Shown here: one piece after another, positions 48,057-58,311 of the stretch
How positions within the stretch are numbered: position 1 is the first letter of the stretch
Layout: each line of letters starts with the position of its first letter
Assembly (NCBI RefSeq): GCF_000185965.1
Contig: NC_014924.1
Span: forward strand, 248,001-312,000
Origin: Pseudoxanthomonas suwonensis 11-1
GTDB taxonomy: Bacteria; Pseudomonadota; Gammaproteobacteria; Xanthomonadales; Xanthomonadaceae
Direction of reading: 5' to 3'
Length of the DNA stretch: 64,000 bases
Notes under the pieces: generated by a model
Told to the model about the DNA's origin: nothing
Seen by the model: the letters and a program-made list of their open reading frames with translations, nothing else
Database searches by the model: none
Program-made: the position numbers and the translations under genes

Positions 48057-48818
48057 ATGAGCGAATCCCCCTACGAACGCGGCACCACCCACTTCGGCTT
48101 CCGTGACGTCCCGGCGACGGAGAAGCAGAAGCTGGTGGGCCAGGTGTTCACCTCGGTCGCGCGCAAGTACGACCTGATGAACGACCTGATGAGCCTGGGC
48201 ATCCACCGGGCGTGGAAGCGGTACTTCACCGCCACCTGCCAGGTGAAGCCGGGCGACCGGGTCCTGGACCTGGCCGGCGGTACCGGCGACATCGCCGCGC
48301 TGCTCAAGCCGCGCGTGGGCGCCAACGGCCACATCGTGCTGGGCGACATCAATGCCGGCATGCTCTCGGTCGGTCGCGACCGCCTGACCGACCGCGGCCT
48401 GGTCTCCGGCCTCGAGTACGTGCAGTGCAACGCCGAGAAGCTGCCGTTCCCGGACGACAGCTTCGACCTGGTGACCATGGCCTTCGGCCTGCGCAACGTG
48501 ACCGACAAGGACGCGGCCCTGCGCGAGATCGCGCGCGTGCTGCGGGTCGGCGGCCAGGCCCGGGTGCTGGAGTTCTCGGAAGTGCGCGCGGAGTGGTTCA
48601 AGCCGATCTACGACTTCCACTCGTTCAAGGTCCTGCCGAAGCTGGGCAGCCTGTTCGCCGGCGATCCGGCCAGCTACCAGTACCTGGCCGAGAGCATCCG
48701 CAAGCATCCGCCGCAGGAAGAGCTGAAGGCGATGATGGAAGAAGCCGGGCTGTCGCGCTGCAGCTACGTGAACATGAGCGGCGGCATCGTCGCCGTGCAT
48801 ACCGGCTACAAGATCTGA
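48057..48818 (+). CDS. ubiE: Ubiquinone/menaquinone biosynthesis C-methyltransferase UbiE
   Basis: A 253-residue SAM-dependent methyltransferase. The SAM loop is VLDLAGGTGDIA; family signatures are YDLMNDLMSLGIHRAWKR and AFGLRNVTDKDAAL, and the C-terminus ends with VNMSGGIVAVHTGYKI. It adds the C-methyl group to the quinone ring in ubiquinone synthesis. No ribosome-binding site is evident. A modest GC hairpin (48824-48840) follows the stop. Confidence 0.96.
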   Translation: MSESPYERGTTHFGFRDVPATEKQKLVGQVFTSVARKYDLMNDLMSLGIHRAWKRYFTATCQVKPGDRVLDLAGGTGDIAALLKPRVGANGHIVLGDINAGMLSVGRDRLTDRGLVSGLEYVQCNAEKLPFPDDSFDLVTMAFGLRNVTDKDAALREIARVLRVGGQARVLEFSEVRAEWFKPIYDFHSFKVLPKLGSLFAGDPASYQYLAESIRKHPPQEELKAMMEEAGLSRCSYVNMSGGIVAVHTGYKI

Positions 48819-49048
48819 GGGCGGGCCGCCAGGGGCGGCCTGCGGTCTGTGGTTTGACGGACTTGGCCTGCCTGCATTGCTGCGGGCGGGCAGGGCGCGG
48901 GTGTCGGCGCGACTGGATGGCCCGATGCCGGGGGCGCGCCCTGGCGCCGGCCCTCTCCCACGGTGGGGCGGGCCAGGCATGGCTTCCGGCGGATCGGGCG
49001 GCGTGGTGGGCCGGGTTACACTCGGTGTTTTCCGCTTGACCTTACGAC

Positions 49049-50986
49049 ATGCGCTTTCCCGCACTGCTGCTCACCCTTGCCATGACCGCCGCCGCCAGCG
49101 GCTGCTCCGGCGACAAGGCCGGTCCGGCCGACAACGCCAATCCCGAAGCCCGTCCCGCCAAGGCCGCCCAGGCCTCCGCGCGCCGCCACGACGAGAGCTC
49201 CTACTCCGAGCCGGAGAAGGTGCGCATCGCCGACCTGGCCCTGGACCTGGAGCTGGACTTCGATTCCCGCACGCTTTCCGGCACCGCCACCTACGCGCTG
49301 GAGTGGGCCGACGACAAGGCCAGCCAGCTGGTGCTGGACACCCGTGACCTCACCATCGACAAGGTCGAGGGCGAGGCCGACGGCGCCTGGTCGGAGCTGC
49401 AGTACTCGCTGGCCGATGCCGACCCGGTGTTCGGCAGCAGGCTGGTGATCGAGGCTCCCGGGCGCAACGCCAAGGTCCGCGTCACCTACGCCACCTCGCC
49501 CGAGGCTTCCGGCCTGCAGTGGCTGGAGCCGTCGATGACCGAGGGCAAGCAGCTGCCCTTCATGTTCAGCCAGTCGCAGGCGATCCACGCCCGCAGCTGG
49601 GTGCCGCTGCAGGACACCCCCGGCGTGCGCTTCACCTACAGCGCGCACGTGACCTCGCGTCCGGACGTGATGGTGCTGATGAGCGCCGACAACGACCCGG
49701 CCGCGGCGCGCGATGGCGACTACAGCTTCCAGATGCCGCAGCCGATCCCGTCCTACCTGCTTGCGATCGCCGCCGGCGACCTGGTGTTCAAGCCGATCTC
49801 CGCGCGCAGCGGCGTGTGGGCCGAGCCGTCCATGGTCGACCGTGCGGTCGCCGAGTTCGAGGACACCGAGCAGATGATCGCCACCACCGAGAAGCTCTAC
49901 GGGGCCTATCGCTGGGAGCGCTACGACATGCTGGTGCTGCCGCCGTCGTTCCCGTTCGGCGGCATGGAGAACCCGCGCCTGAGCTTCATCACCCCGACCG
50001 TGATCGTGGGCGACAAGTCGCTGGTCTCGCTGATCGCCCACGAGCTGGCGCACAGCTGGTCCGGCAACCTGGTGACCAATGCCAGCTGGAAGGACATCTG
50101 GCTCAACGAGGGTTTCACCACCTACGTCCAGGGCCGCATCGTCGAAGCGCTGTACGGCGCCGAGCTGGCCGAGATGGAGCGCCAGATCGACCAGGCCGGG
50201 GTGAAGGCCGACATGCAGGCGATGAAGCCGGAGGACCAGCTGCTGGTGCTGCCGGCGCTGGACGCGCGTGACCCGGACGAGGCGCTGAGCGAAGTGGCCT
50301 ACACCAAGGGCGCCTGGTTCCTGCAGTTCCTGGAGCAGCGCTTCGGCCGCGAGGTGTTCGATCCGTTCCTGCGCGGCTGGTTCGACGACCACGCCTTCCA
50401 GAGCACCGACAGCGACCAGTTCATCGCCTACCTGCACAAGAACCTGCTGCCGAAGAACCCGAACGCGGTGACCCGGGAAGAGCTGGACGCGTGGCTGAAG
50501 CAGCCGGGCATCCCGGCGTTCGCCACCGCGGCGCGCTCGCGCACCTTCTCCAACGTCGATACCGCGCGCATCGCCTGGCGCGGCAGCGCGCAGCTGCCCA
50601 ACCCGCAGATCGCCAACGACTGGGGCACCCAGGCCTGGGTGCATTTCCTGGAAGGCATGGGCGAGACCCTGAAGCCCGAGCAGCTGGCGCAGCTGGACAA
50701 GGCCTACGGGTTCACCGGCACCGCCAACGGCGAGATCGCCATGCGCTGGTACCCGCTGGCGATCCGCAGCGGCTACCAGGAAGCGCTGCCGGCGGCCGGC
50801 GAGTTCATCCAGCGCGTCGGCCGGCGCAAGCTGATCCTGCCGGTCTACGTGGAACTGGTGAAGACCCCGGAAGGCCTGGCCTTCGCCCGCGAGGTGTTCG
50901 AGCGCGCGCGTCCGGGCTACCACCCGATCACCACCGCCTCGGTCGAGGCGATCCTGGCCCGCGCCGAGGGCGCGAAGCAGCAATGA
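49049..50986 (+). CDS. M1 family aminopeptidase, leukotriene-A4-hydrolase-like lipoprotein
   Basis: A 645-residue zinc peptidase. The signal peptide ends in the lipobox ASGC (Cys19), so the protein is likely anchored to a membrane facing the periplasm. The N-terminal M1 beta domain leads to the GGMENP exopeptidase motif and the zinc site HELAHSW with the distal Glu in WLNEGFTTY. The C-terminal ~140 residues match the LTA4 hydrolase helical domain. It removes N-terminal amino acids from peptides. A TACACT box at 49017-49022 could be its -10. Confidence 0.93.
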   Translation: MRFPALLLTLAMTAAASGCSGDKAGPADNANPEARPAKAAQASARRHDESSYSEPEKVRIADLALDLELDFDSRTLSGTATYALEWADDKASQLVLDTRDLTIDKVEGEADGAWSELQYSLADADPVFGSRLVIEAPGRNAKVRVTYATSPEASGLQWLEPSMTEGKQLPFMFSQSQAIHARSWVPLQDTPGVRFTYSAHVTSRPDVMVLMSADNDPAAARDGDYSFQMPQPIPSYLLAIAAGDLVFKPISARSGVWAEPSMVDRAVAEFEDTEQMIATTEKLYGAYRWERYDMLVLPPSFPFGGMENPRLSFITPTVIVGDKSLVSLIAHELAHSWSGNLVTNASWKDIWLNEGFTTYVQGRIVEALYGAELAEMERQIDQAGVKADMQAMKPEDQLLVLPALDARDPDEALSEVAYTKGAWFLQFLEQRFGREVFDPFLRGWFDDHAFQSTDSDQFIAYLHKNLLPKNPNAVTREELDAWLKQPGIPAFATAARSRTFSNVDTARIAWRGSAQLPNPQIANDWGTQAWVHFLEGMGETLKPEQLAQLDKAYGFTGTANGEIAMRWYPLAIRSGYQEALPAAGEFIQRVGRRKLILPVYVELVKTPEGLAFAREVFERARPGYHPITTASVEAILARAEGAKQQ

Positions 50987-51041
50987 GCAAGCGGGCGCGC
51001 CGGCACTCCCGGCGCGCCCGTGTCGTCCGACGAGGCAGCGC

Positions 51042-51782
51042 ATGAAGCCGATCCGTACCCGAGCGTCCCTGGCCCTGCTGCTGGCGGCCACCACCCTTGC
51101 CGCGACCACGGCCTGCACCGACCGCGAGGCCGAACGCCAGGCGCAGCTGGCCGCCCAGGCCGAGGCCATGGAACGCAAGGCTGCCGAGCTGCAGAAGCAG
51201 TACGAATCGGCGGTGGCCAGTTCCAACTGGGAGCTGGCGCGGATCCATGGCGTGGCCCTGCTTGACCAGTACCCCGACAGCGAAGCGGCCGCGGCCATCG
51301 GCCCCGGCCTGGACGAGGTCAAGGCCAGGGCCGAGCAGGCCCGCGAGCAGCGCCGCCTGGCCCTGCTGTGGGACTACGGCCGCACCCCGGCCGGCAAGGG
51401 CGACCAGGTCACCGCGGCGATCCTCAGCAGCGAGCCGGTGGACACCGGCGGCGAGGCTCCGGTCCCGGTGCAGCTGGTGATCCGCGACCACCCGGACTGG
51501 AAGCGCAGCGCCTACCTGGTGCTGAAGGGCGGCGATTTCGACTGCTACGGCGGTTGCCGGCTGGCGGTGAAGTTCGACGACGAAAGCCTGAAGATGCCGG
51601 GCTGGCGGCCGAAGACCGACGAGGCCATCGCCATGTTCATCGAGGACTACCGCGGCCTGTGGAAGCGCATGCGCAAGGCGCAGCGGCTGGAGGTGACCTT
51701 CCCGGTCAAGGCCGGCGGCACCCGCACCGCGGTGTTCGAGGTCGGCGGCCTGGACGGCAGCCAGATGCCCGGCTGGGACTGA
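51042..51782 (+). CDS. Hypothetical lipoprotein
   Basis: A 246-residue protein with a lipoprotein signal (lipobox TTAC, Cys25). Residues 27-55 form a charged coiled coil with AERQAQLAAQAEAMERKAAE; a helical tetratricopeptide-like stretch follows to about residue 105; the C-terminal half is a soluble domain with an isolated Cys pair in DCYGGC. No known family is evident. It follows the aminopeptidase gene by 55 bases and precedes another small gene by 9, so these may form one transcription unit. Confidence 0.78.
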   Translation: MKPIRTRASLALLLAATTLAATTACTDREAERQAQLAAQAEAMERKAAELQKQYESAVASSNWELARIHGVALLDQYPDSEAAAAIGPGLDEVKARAEQAREQRRLALLWDYGRTPAGKGDQVTAAILSSEPVDTGGEAPVPVQLVIRDHPDWKRSAYLVLKGGDFDCYGGCRLAVKFDDESLKMPGWRPKTDEAIAMFIEDYRGLWKRMRKAQRLEVTFPVKAGGTRTAVFEVGGLDGSQMPGWD

Positions 51783-51791
51783 CCGGCGGCC

Positions 51792-52079
51792 ATGCTGGAC
51801 ATGGACTACGTGGTCGTGGGGGTGGTCAGCGCGCTGGCCATCGCCATGCACGTGGTGCTGTTCGTGCTGGTGCGGCGCTGGATGGACCGCGACCTCGCCC
51901 TGTTCCACGCTGGCGACGATCCCGTGCGCCGGCAGTGGATGCTCGGACAGCTGGAGAAGGCGCGACGCGACGGCGTGCCGCGCCGCGAGCTGCCGGCCTG
52001 GCTGGAACGGGCCGCGGCCAATGCCCCGGAACCGGTGGCCGCGGTGCTGCAGGGCGGATCGGCGGGCGAGCCGGAGTAG
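51792..52079 (+). CDS. Hypothetical single-pass membrane protein
   Basis: A 95-residue protein. A single hydrophobic helix at about residues 6-28 (YVVVGVVSALAIAMHVVLFV) is followed by a charged soluble C-terminal region containing ELPAWLERAA. Unknown family. It starts 9 bases after the lipoprotein gene and is followed by a strong terminator. Confidence 0.7.
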   Translation: MLDMDYVVVGVVSALAIAMHVVLFVLVRRWMDRDLALFHAGDDPVRRQWMLGQLEKARRDGVPRRELPAWLERAAANAPEPVAAVLQGGSAGEPE

Positions 52080-52098
52080 GGCGCCGGGCCCGAACGGA

Positions 52099-52126
52099 AA
52101 AGGCCAGGACGCGAGTCCTGGCCTTT
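52099..52126. terminator. Bidirectional terminator between converging genes
   Basis: A perfect 12-base stem (52099-52110 with 52115-52126, AAAGGCCAGGAC/GTCCTGGCCTTT), loop GCGA. The A-run on one arm and T-run on the other let it work in both directions: for the gene ending at 52079 and for the kinase ending at 52229. Confidence 0.85.
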
Positions 52127-52228
52127 CTGCTTCCGGTCTTCCTCCGGGAGAGGCGCCCTGTCCGGGCCTGCCTGGCACCCCAGATCCGGGGCCGAGCCCG
52201 GCGACGCGGCAAGGCCGCGCCGGGGATA

Positions 52229-53164
52229 TCAGCCCAGGCTGTAGCCGAACTGCTGGCGGAAGTGCTCGTTGAACTCGGCGAAGTCGAAACGCTGGTTCTG
52301 GGTGCCCGGGTGTTCGACCTTGAGCGCGCCCATCAGGTTGCCCATGCGGCCGATGGTCAGCCAGTCGTAGCCCTTCTCGATGCCGAAGATCAGGCCGGCG
52401 CGGAAGGCGTCGCCACAGCCGGTCGGGTCGACCACGCGGCGCTCGTGCGCCGGCGGGACCTCGTAGGTCTTCTCCGGGGTGTGCACCAGGGCGCCGCGCG
52501 GGCCCTGGGTGGTGATGTAGGCCTGGACCTTCGAGACGATCTCGCGGTCGCTCCAGCCGGTGCGCTCCTGCAGCAGGTTGGACTCGTAGTCGTTGACCAC
52601 CACGTAGTCGGCCGCCTCGATGAACTGGCGCAGCTCCTGGCCGTTGAACAGCGGCATGGCCTGGCCCGGGTCGAAGATGAACGGCACGCCCATCTCCTTG
52701 AATTCGGTGGCGTTCTGCAGCATGCCCTCGCGGCCGTCCGGACCGACCAGGCCCAGGGTGATGCCCGGGACGTCCTTCACGTGGTTCTCGTGCGAACGCA
52801 TCATCGCGCCCGGATGGAAGGCGGTGATCTGGTTGTTGTCGTGGTCGGTGGTGATGAAGGCCTGCGGGGTGAACAGCTCCTCGATCACCTTCACCTGCGA
52901 CAGGTCGATGCCCAGGGCCTCGAAGTGCTCGCGGTAGGGGCCGAAATCGCCGCCCACGGTGCCCATCGGCACCGGCTTGCCGCCCAGCAGGTGCAGGTTG
53001 TAGGCGATGTTGCCGGCGCAGCCGCCGAACTCGCGGCGCATCCGCGGCACCAGGAACGAGACGTTCAGGATGTGGACCTTGTCCGGCAGGATGTGGTTCT
53101 TGAACTGGTCCGGGAACACCATGATGGTGTCGTAGGCAAGGGAACCACAGATCAGGGTGGACAT
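52229..53164 (-). CDS. PfkB-family carbohydrate/adenosine kinase
   Basis: A 311-residue ribokinase-fold kinase. The N-terminal GGCAGNIAYNLHLLGG and C-terminal VVDPTGCGDAFRAG (catalytic Asp in GCGD) are the two PfkB signatures. Overall pattern is like bacterial adenosine-kinase relatives, but the substrate is unproven. It is transcribed away from mreB across a 328-base gap. Confidence 0.93.
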   Translation of the reverse strand: MSTLICGSLAYDTIMVFPDQFKNHILPDKVHILNVSFLVPRMRREFGGCAGNIAYNLHLLGGKPVPMGTVGGDFGPYREHFEALGIDLSQVKVIEELFTPQAFITTDHDNNQITAFHPGAMMRSHENHVKDVPGITLGLVGPDGREGMLQNATEFKEMGVPFIFDPGQAMPLFNGQELRQFIEAADYVVVNDYESNLLQERTGWSDREIVSKVQAYITTQGPRGALVHTPEKTYEVPPAHERRVVDPTGCGDAFRAGLIFGIEKGYDWLTIGRMGNLMGALKVEHPGTQNQRFDFAEFNEHFRQQFGYSLG

Positions 53165-54539
<1,375 letters not shown>

Positions 54540-54652
54540 CCTGGCCGCCCAGGCCGCCCGCGCCGCACCGCGTCCCGGGGCGGCGTTCGCCAGCGGCCAC
54601 GAGCGCCGCCATACTCCCACCTCCGCCGCGCTGCCCCGACTGATCACCGTCC

Positions 54653-55630
54653 GTGTCGTCCTACGCCGGTTCTTCCCAAGCTGCGCGCCCCGGTGAACCC
54701 GGTCCCCTGCGGCTGCTGGCCTACCTCGCCCTGGCCGTGGCGCTGCTGGTCCTGGACCACCGTGGCGGCTGGCTGACGTGGATCCGCGGGCACGCCACCG
54801 TGCTGGTGCAGCCGCTGCGCAGCGTCGCCGGGCTGCCCGGGATGATCGGTGGCAGCATGCGCGAAGGCCTGGCCTCGCGCGCCAGCCTGGCCGAGGAGAA
54901 CCGCCGCCTGCGCAACGAGCTGCTGCTGGCCAACGCGCGCCTGACCCGGCTGCGCAACGCCGCGGTCGACAACGCCCAGCTGCGTGAACTGCTCGGCGTG
55001 GTCGAGCGCCGCGGGCTGGACGTGCAGCTGGTGCCGGTGCTGGACATCGACCTCGCGCCCTCGCGCCAGCGCCTGGTGCTGCGTGCCGGCGGCAACCAGG
55101 GCGTGCAGCGCGGGCAGGCGGTGATCGACGCCGGCGGCCTGCTTGGCCAGGTGATCGAGACCACCCCCACCCAGTCCACCGTGCTGCTGTTGACCGACCC
55201 GGACCACGCGGTGCCGGTGATGGTCGCGCGCAACGGCGTGCGCCTGATCGTGTACGGGCGCGGCGACCGCCTGGAGCTGCGCGACATCCCGCTCAACCAG
55301 GACGTGCAGGTCGGCGACCAGCTGGTCACCTCGGGCCTGGGCGGGCGCTTCCCGCCGGGCTTCCCGGTCGCGACCATCTCCGCCCTGCATCCGGACGACA
55401 GCCAGGCCTTCCTGGTCGGCGAGCTGAAGCCCGCCGCCCAGCTGGACCGCGGCCGCGACGTGCTCCTGCTGCGCCCCGGCGCCGCCCCCGACCTCCCGCT
55501 TCCCCCCGTCCCCGGCGAGCCCGGGGATCCGGCCGCGCAAGGAGAGCCGGCTGGACCCGAGACCGTCCGCTCTTCCGAATCCCGAATCCCGAATAACGAA
55601 TCACAGCCTCCGCAGGAGGCGACCCGATGA
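54653..55630 (+). CDS. mreC: Rod shape-determining protein MreC
   Basis: A 325-residue single-pass protein that activates PBP2-RodA. A helix at about residues 20-38 is followed by a coiled coil (SLAEENRRLRNELLLANARL) and the beta-barrel periplasmic domain with RQRLVLRAGGNQGVQ and GLGGRFPPGFPVA. The start is GTG at 54653. The C-terminal ~45 residues are a Pro/Gly-rich tail whose end (ESRIPNNESQ) is encoded by the GAATC-type repeat at 55576-55604. The stop overlaps mreD (ATGA). Confidence 0.95.
   Translation: MSSYAGSSQAARPGEPGPLRLLAYLALAVALLVLDHRGGWLTWIRGHATVLVQPLRSVAGLPGMIGGSMREGLASRASLAEENRRLRNELLLANARLTRLRNAAVDNAQLRELLGVVERRGLDVQLVPVLDIDLAPSRQRLVLRAGGNQGVQRGQAVIDAGGLLGQVIETTPTQSTVLLLTDPDHAVPVMVARNGVRLIVYGRGDRLELRDIPLNQDVQVGDQLVTSGLGGRFPPGFPVATISALHPDDSQAFLVGELKPAAQLDRGRDVLLLRPGAAPDLPLPPVPGEPGDPAAQGEPAGPETVRSSESRIPNNESQPPQEATR
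55576..55604 (+). repeat. GAATC-type repeat inside the 3' end of mreC
   Basis: Four near-identical units (CGAATCC, CGAATCC, CGAATAA, CGAATCA) in tandem, within the coding sequence of the MreC tail. The same unit makes up the repeat arms around the acs terminator at 20478-20596. Confidence 0.7.
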
Positions 55631-56112
55631 GCGCCCGCGACCGCCTGGGCGGCTGGGTGCTGCCACTGAGCCTGCTGCTGGCCCTGCTGCTGGGCCTGCT
55701 GCCGCTGCACGCGCAGCTGCAGCCGCTGCGCCCGTACTGGGTGGCGCTGGTGCTGGCCTACTGGGTGATCGAGACGCCCTCGCGCGCCGGCCTCGGCCTG
55801 GCCTTCGCCTGCGGCCTCATCGCCGACCTGGCCTACGGCAGCCTGCTCGGCGAGCAGGCGCTGCGGCTGGTGATCATGGCCTTCATCCTGCAGCGCTTCC
55901 GCGCGCGGCTGCGGTTCTTCCCGCTGTCGCAGCAGGCGCTGGCGATCGGCGCGCTGTTGCTCAACGACCGCATCGTCGACGCCGCGGTGAACCTGGCCCT
56001 CGGCCAGCCGCTGCTGCCGTGGGAATACTGGTGGGCGCCACTGCTGGGCATGGCCCTGTGGCCGCCGCTGTTCCTGCTGCTGGACGCCCTGCGCCTGGGT
56101 CGCCGGGACTGA
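55627..56112 (+). CDS. mreD: Rod shape-determining protein MreD
   Basis: A 161-residue membrane protein with five or so hydrophobic helices, starting MSARDRLGGWVLPLSLLLAL. Conserved region RPYWVALVLAYWVIETPSR and GLIADLAYGSLLGEQAL mark the family. It is part of the elongasome with MreBC, PBP2 and RodA. Its start overlaps the mreC stop. Confidence 0.95.
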   Translation: MSARDRLGGWVLPLSLLLALLLGLLPLHAQLQPLRPYWVALVLAYWVIETPSRAGLGLAFACGLIADLAYGSLLGEQALRLVIMAFILQRFRARLRFFPLSQQALAIGALLLNDRIVDAAVNLALGQPLLPWEYWWAPLLGMALWPPLFLLLDALRLGRRD

Positions 56113-56121
56113 GGTCCAGGG

Positions 56122-58311
56122 ATGGCCAGCCGCCGCGCTTCCAAGAACCCGCACGCCGAGGCCGAGCAGTTCCGGCGCCGCGCCGCGCTCGGCTTCCTGG
56201 TCGCGGCCCTGGCCCTGGGCGGGCTGGCGGCCTGGTACTTCCGCCTGCAGGTGCTGCAGCACGACGACTTCGCCACCCGTTCGGAAGCCAACCGCATCCG
56301 CCCGCGCCCGGTGGTGCCGGCGCGGGGCATGATCTACGACCGCCAGGGCCGGCTGCTGGCCGAGAACGTGCCGGCGTTCCGCCTGGACGTGACCCCGGAC
56401 AAGGCCGGCGATACCGAGAAGCTGCTGGCCGAGCTGGGCCAGCTGATCCCGCTGGACGAGGACGAGATCGAGCACTTCCGGCGCGAGCGCAAGGCCGGCC
56501 GCGGCTTCCGCCCGATCACCCTGAAGCTGCGCCTGAGCGACGAGGAGATGGCCGCCTTCGCGGTCAACCGCTGGCGCTTCCCCGGCGTGGAGATGGAGCC
56601 GTACCTGACCCGGCACTATCCCTATGGCGACCTGTTCGCGCACGTGATCGGCTACGTCGGCCGGATCGACGAGAAGGACCTGGAGACGCTGGGCGAGGGC
56701 GGCACCGCGCTGACCCACATCGGCAAGACCGGCATCGAGCGCTCCTACGAGGACCTGCTGCGCGGCAAGGTCGGCTACGAGCAGATCGAGACCAACGTCC
56801 AGGGCCGCGCGCTGCGCACGGTCGGCCGTGTGCCGGCGCGGCCGGGCTCGGACCTGCGGCTGTCGATCGATGCCGAACTGCAGCGCGCCGCGGTGGCCGC
56901 GTTCGGCGAGCTGGAGGGCACGGCGGTGGCGATGGATCCGCGCACCGGCGAGATCCTGGCCCTGGTGAGCCTGCCGTCCTACGACCCCAACCTGTTCGTC
57001 AACGGCATCTCGCACGCCGACTATCGCGCGCTGATGGACAACCCCTCGCGCCCGCAGTTCAACCGCGCGGTGCTCGGCGGCGTGGCCCCGGGCTCGACCC
57101 TCAAGCCGTTCCTGGCCCTGGCCGGCCTGGACAGCGGCGTGCGCCGCCCCGAGGACCGCACCCTGTCCACCGGCATGTTCTACCTGCCCGGCAACAGCCG
57201 CGGCTGGGGCGACTCGCACCGCGGCGGCCACGGCTGGACCGATGCGCGCAAGTCGATCGCCGATTCGGTCAACACGTACTACTACCAGCTGGCGCTGGAC
57301 ATGGGCATCGAGCGGATCCAGCAGTACCTGACCCGCTACGGCTTCGGCGAGCCGTCCGGCATCGACCTGGTGGGCGAGAGCACCGGCATCCTGCCCAGCC
57401 CGGCGTGGAAGCTGCGCCAGCGCAAGGAGCGCTGGTATCCGGGCGACACCGTGAACATCTCCATCGGCCAGGGCGACTGGAAGGTCACCCCGCTGCAGAT
57501 GGTGCGCGCCACCGGCGCCCTCGCCGACGATGGCCACCTGCGCCGGCCGCACCTGGTCGAGGCGCGCCGCGACCGCTTCGACGCGCCGTGGTCGGCGCTG
57601 GAGCGCGGCGAACCGGGCCAGATCAGCGAGCGCCCGGACAACCTGCGGGTGGTGCGCGAGGGCATGGAGATGACCATCCACGGCCCCGGCGGCACCGCGC
57701 GCATGATGAGCGTCGGCGCGCCGTACCGGATGGCCGGCAAGACCGGTACCGCGCAGGTGGTCAGCCGCCGCGGCACCGGCGCGGTCGATCCGCGCAGCCT
57801 GCCCATGCACCTGCGCCACCGCGCGCTGTTCATCGGCTTCGCTCCGGCCGAGGACCCGCAGATCGCGGTGGCGGTGGCGGTGGAAGGCGGCGGTTACGGC
57901 GGCAGCACCGCCGCGCCGATCGCGCGCAAGATCTTCGACGCCTGGCTGCTGGGCAAGCTGCCGGACGGCGTGGAGCCGCTGGATGCAGCGCCGGCGCCTG
58001 CCAGCTGCGCGGGCGCAGGCGCAGCCGCTGAGGCAGGCTGCACGCCGGCGACCGATGGCGAACTGCCGCTGCCGCCGCCCCCGTCGCGGCGTACCCCGGC
58101 GCAGGCCGGCGACCGCAACCCCGCCGACAACAACTTCGGCAGCTGGCTCCGGCGCCAGCCGCAGCTGCAGCGCGCCGCCGCTCCCGCCGTGGATGCACCG
58201 GCTGCGCGCGCCCCTGCGCCGGCCACCGTACCGGCGGCAGCGCCGGCCGGCGACGATGGATCCGCCGCCGGGACCACCGAGCCGCCCGCGGCGCAGGAGA
58301 ACGGCCGATGA
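56122..58311 (+). CDS. mrdA: Penicillin-binding protein 2
   Basis: A 729-residue class B transpeptidase that cross-links peptidoglycan during elongation. An N-terminal helix (about residues 28-48) leads to the PBP dimerisation domain and the transpeptidase domain: Ser325 in GSTLKPF, SVN in DSVNTYYY and KTG at residues 540-542. The final 110 or so residues are an Ala/Pro-rich, probably disordered tail with a few Cys; E. coli PBP2 has 633 residues and lacks it. The stop overlaps rodA (ATGA). Confidence 0.96.
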   Translation: MASRRASKNPHAEAEQFRRRAALGFLVAALALGGLAAWYFRLQVLQHDDFATRSEANRIRPRPVVPARGMIYDRQGRLLAENVPAFRLDVTPDKAGDTEKLLAELGQLIPLDEDEIEHFRRERKAGRGFRPITLKLRLSDEEMAAFAVNRWRFPGVEMEPYLTRHYPYGDLFAHVIGYVGRIDEKDLETLGEGGTALTHIGKTGIERSYEDLLRGKVGYEQIETNVQGRALRTVGRVPARPGSDLRLSIDAELQRAAVAAFGELEGTAVAMDPRTGEILALVSLPSYDPNLFVNGISHADYRALMDNPSRPQFNRAVLGGVAPGSTLKPFLALAGLDSGVRRPEDRTLSTGMFYLPGNSRGWGDSHRGGHGWTDARKSIADSVNTYYYQLALDMGIERIQQYLTRYGFGEPSGIDLVGESTGILPSPAWKLRQRKERWYPGDTVNISIGQGDWKVTPLQMVRATGALADDGHLRRPHLVEARRDRFDAPWSALERGEPGQISERPDNLRVVREGMEMTIHGPGGTARMMSVGAPYRMAGKTGTAQVVSRRGTGAVDPRSLPMHLRHRALFIGFAPAEDPQIAVAVAVEGGGYGGSTAAPIARKIFDAWLLGKLPDGVEPLDAAPAPASCAGAGAAAEAGCTPATDGELPLPPPPSRRTPAQAGDRNPADNNFGSWLRRQPQLQRAAAPAVDAPAARAPAPATVPAAAPAGDDGSAAGTTEPPAAQENGR

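Noticed and set aside
54721-57819. Very long minus-strand open frame opposite mreC, mreD and mrdA
   Set aside because: Same reason: antisense to conserved genes, no domain, composition of a GC-bias artefact.
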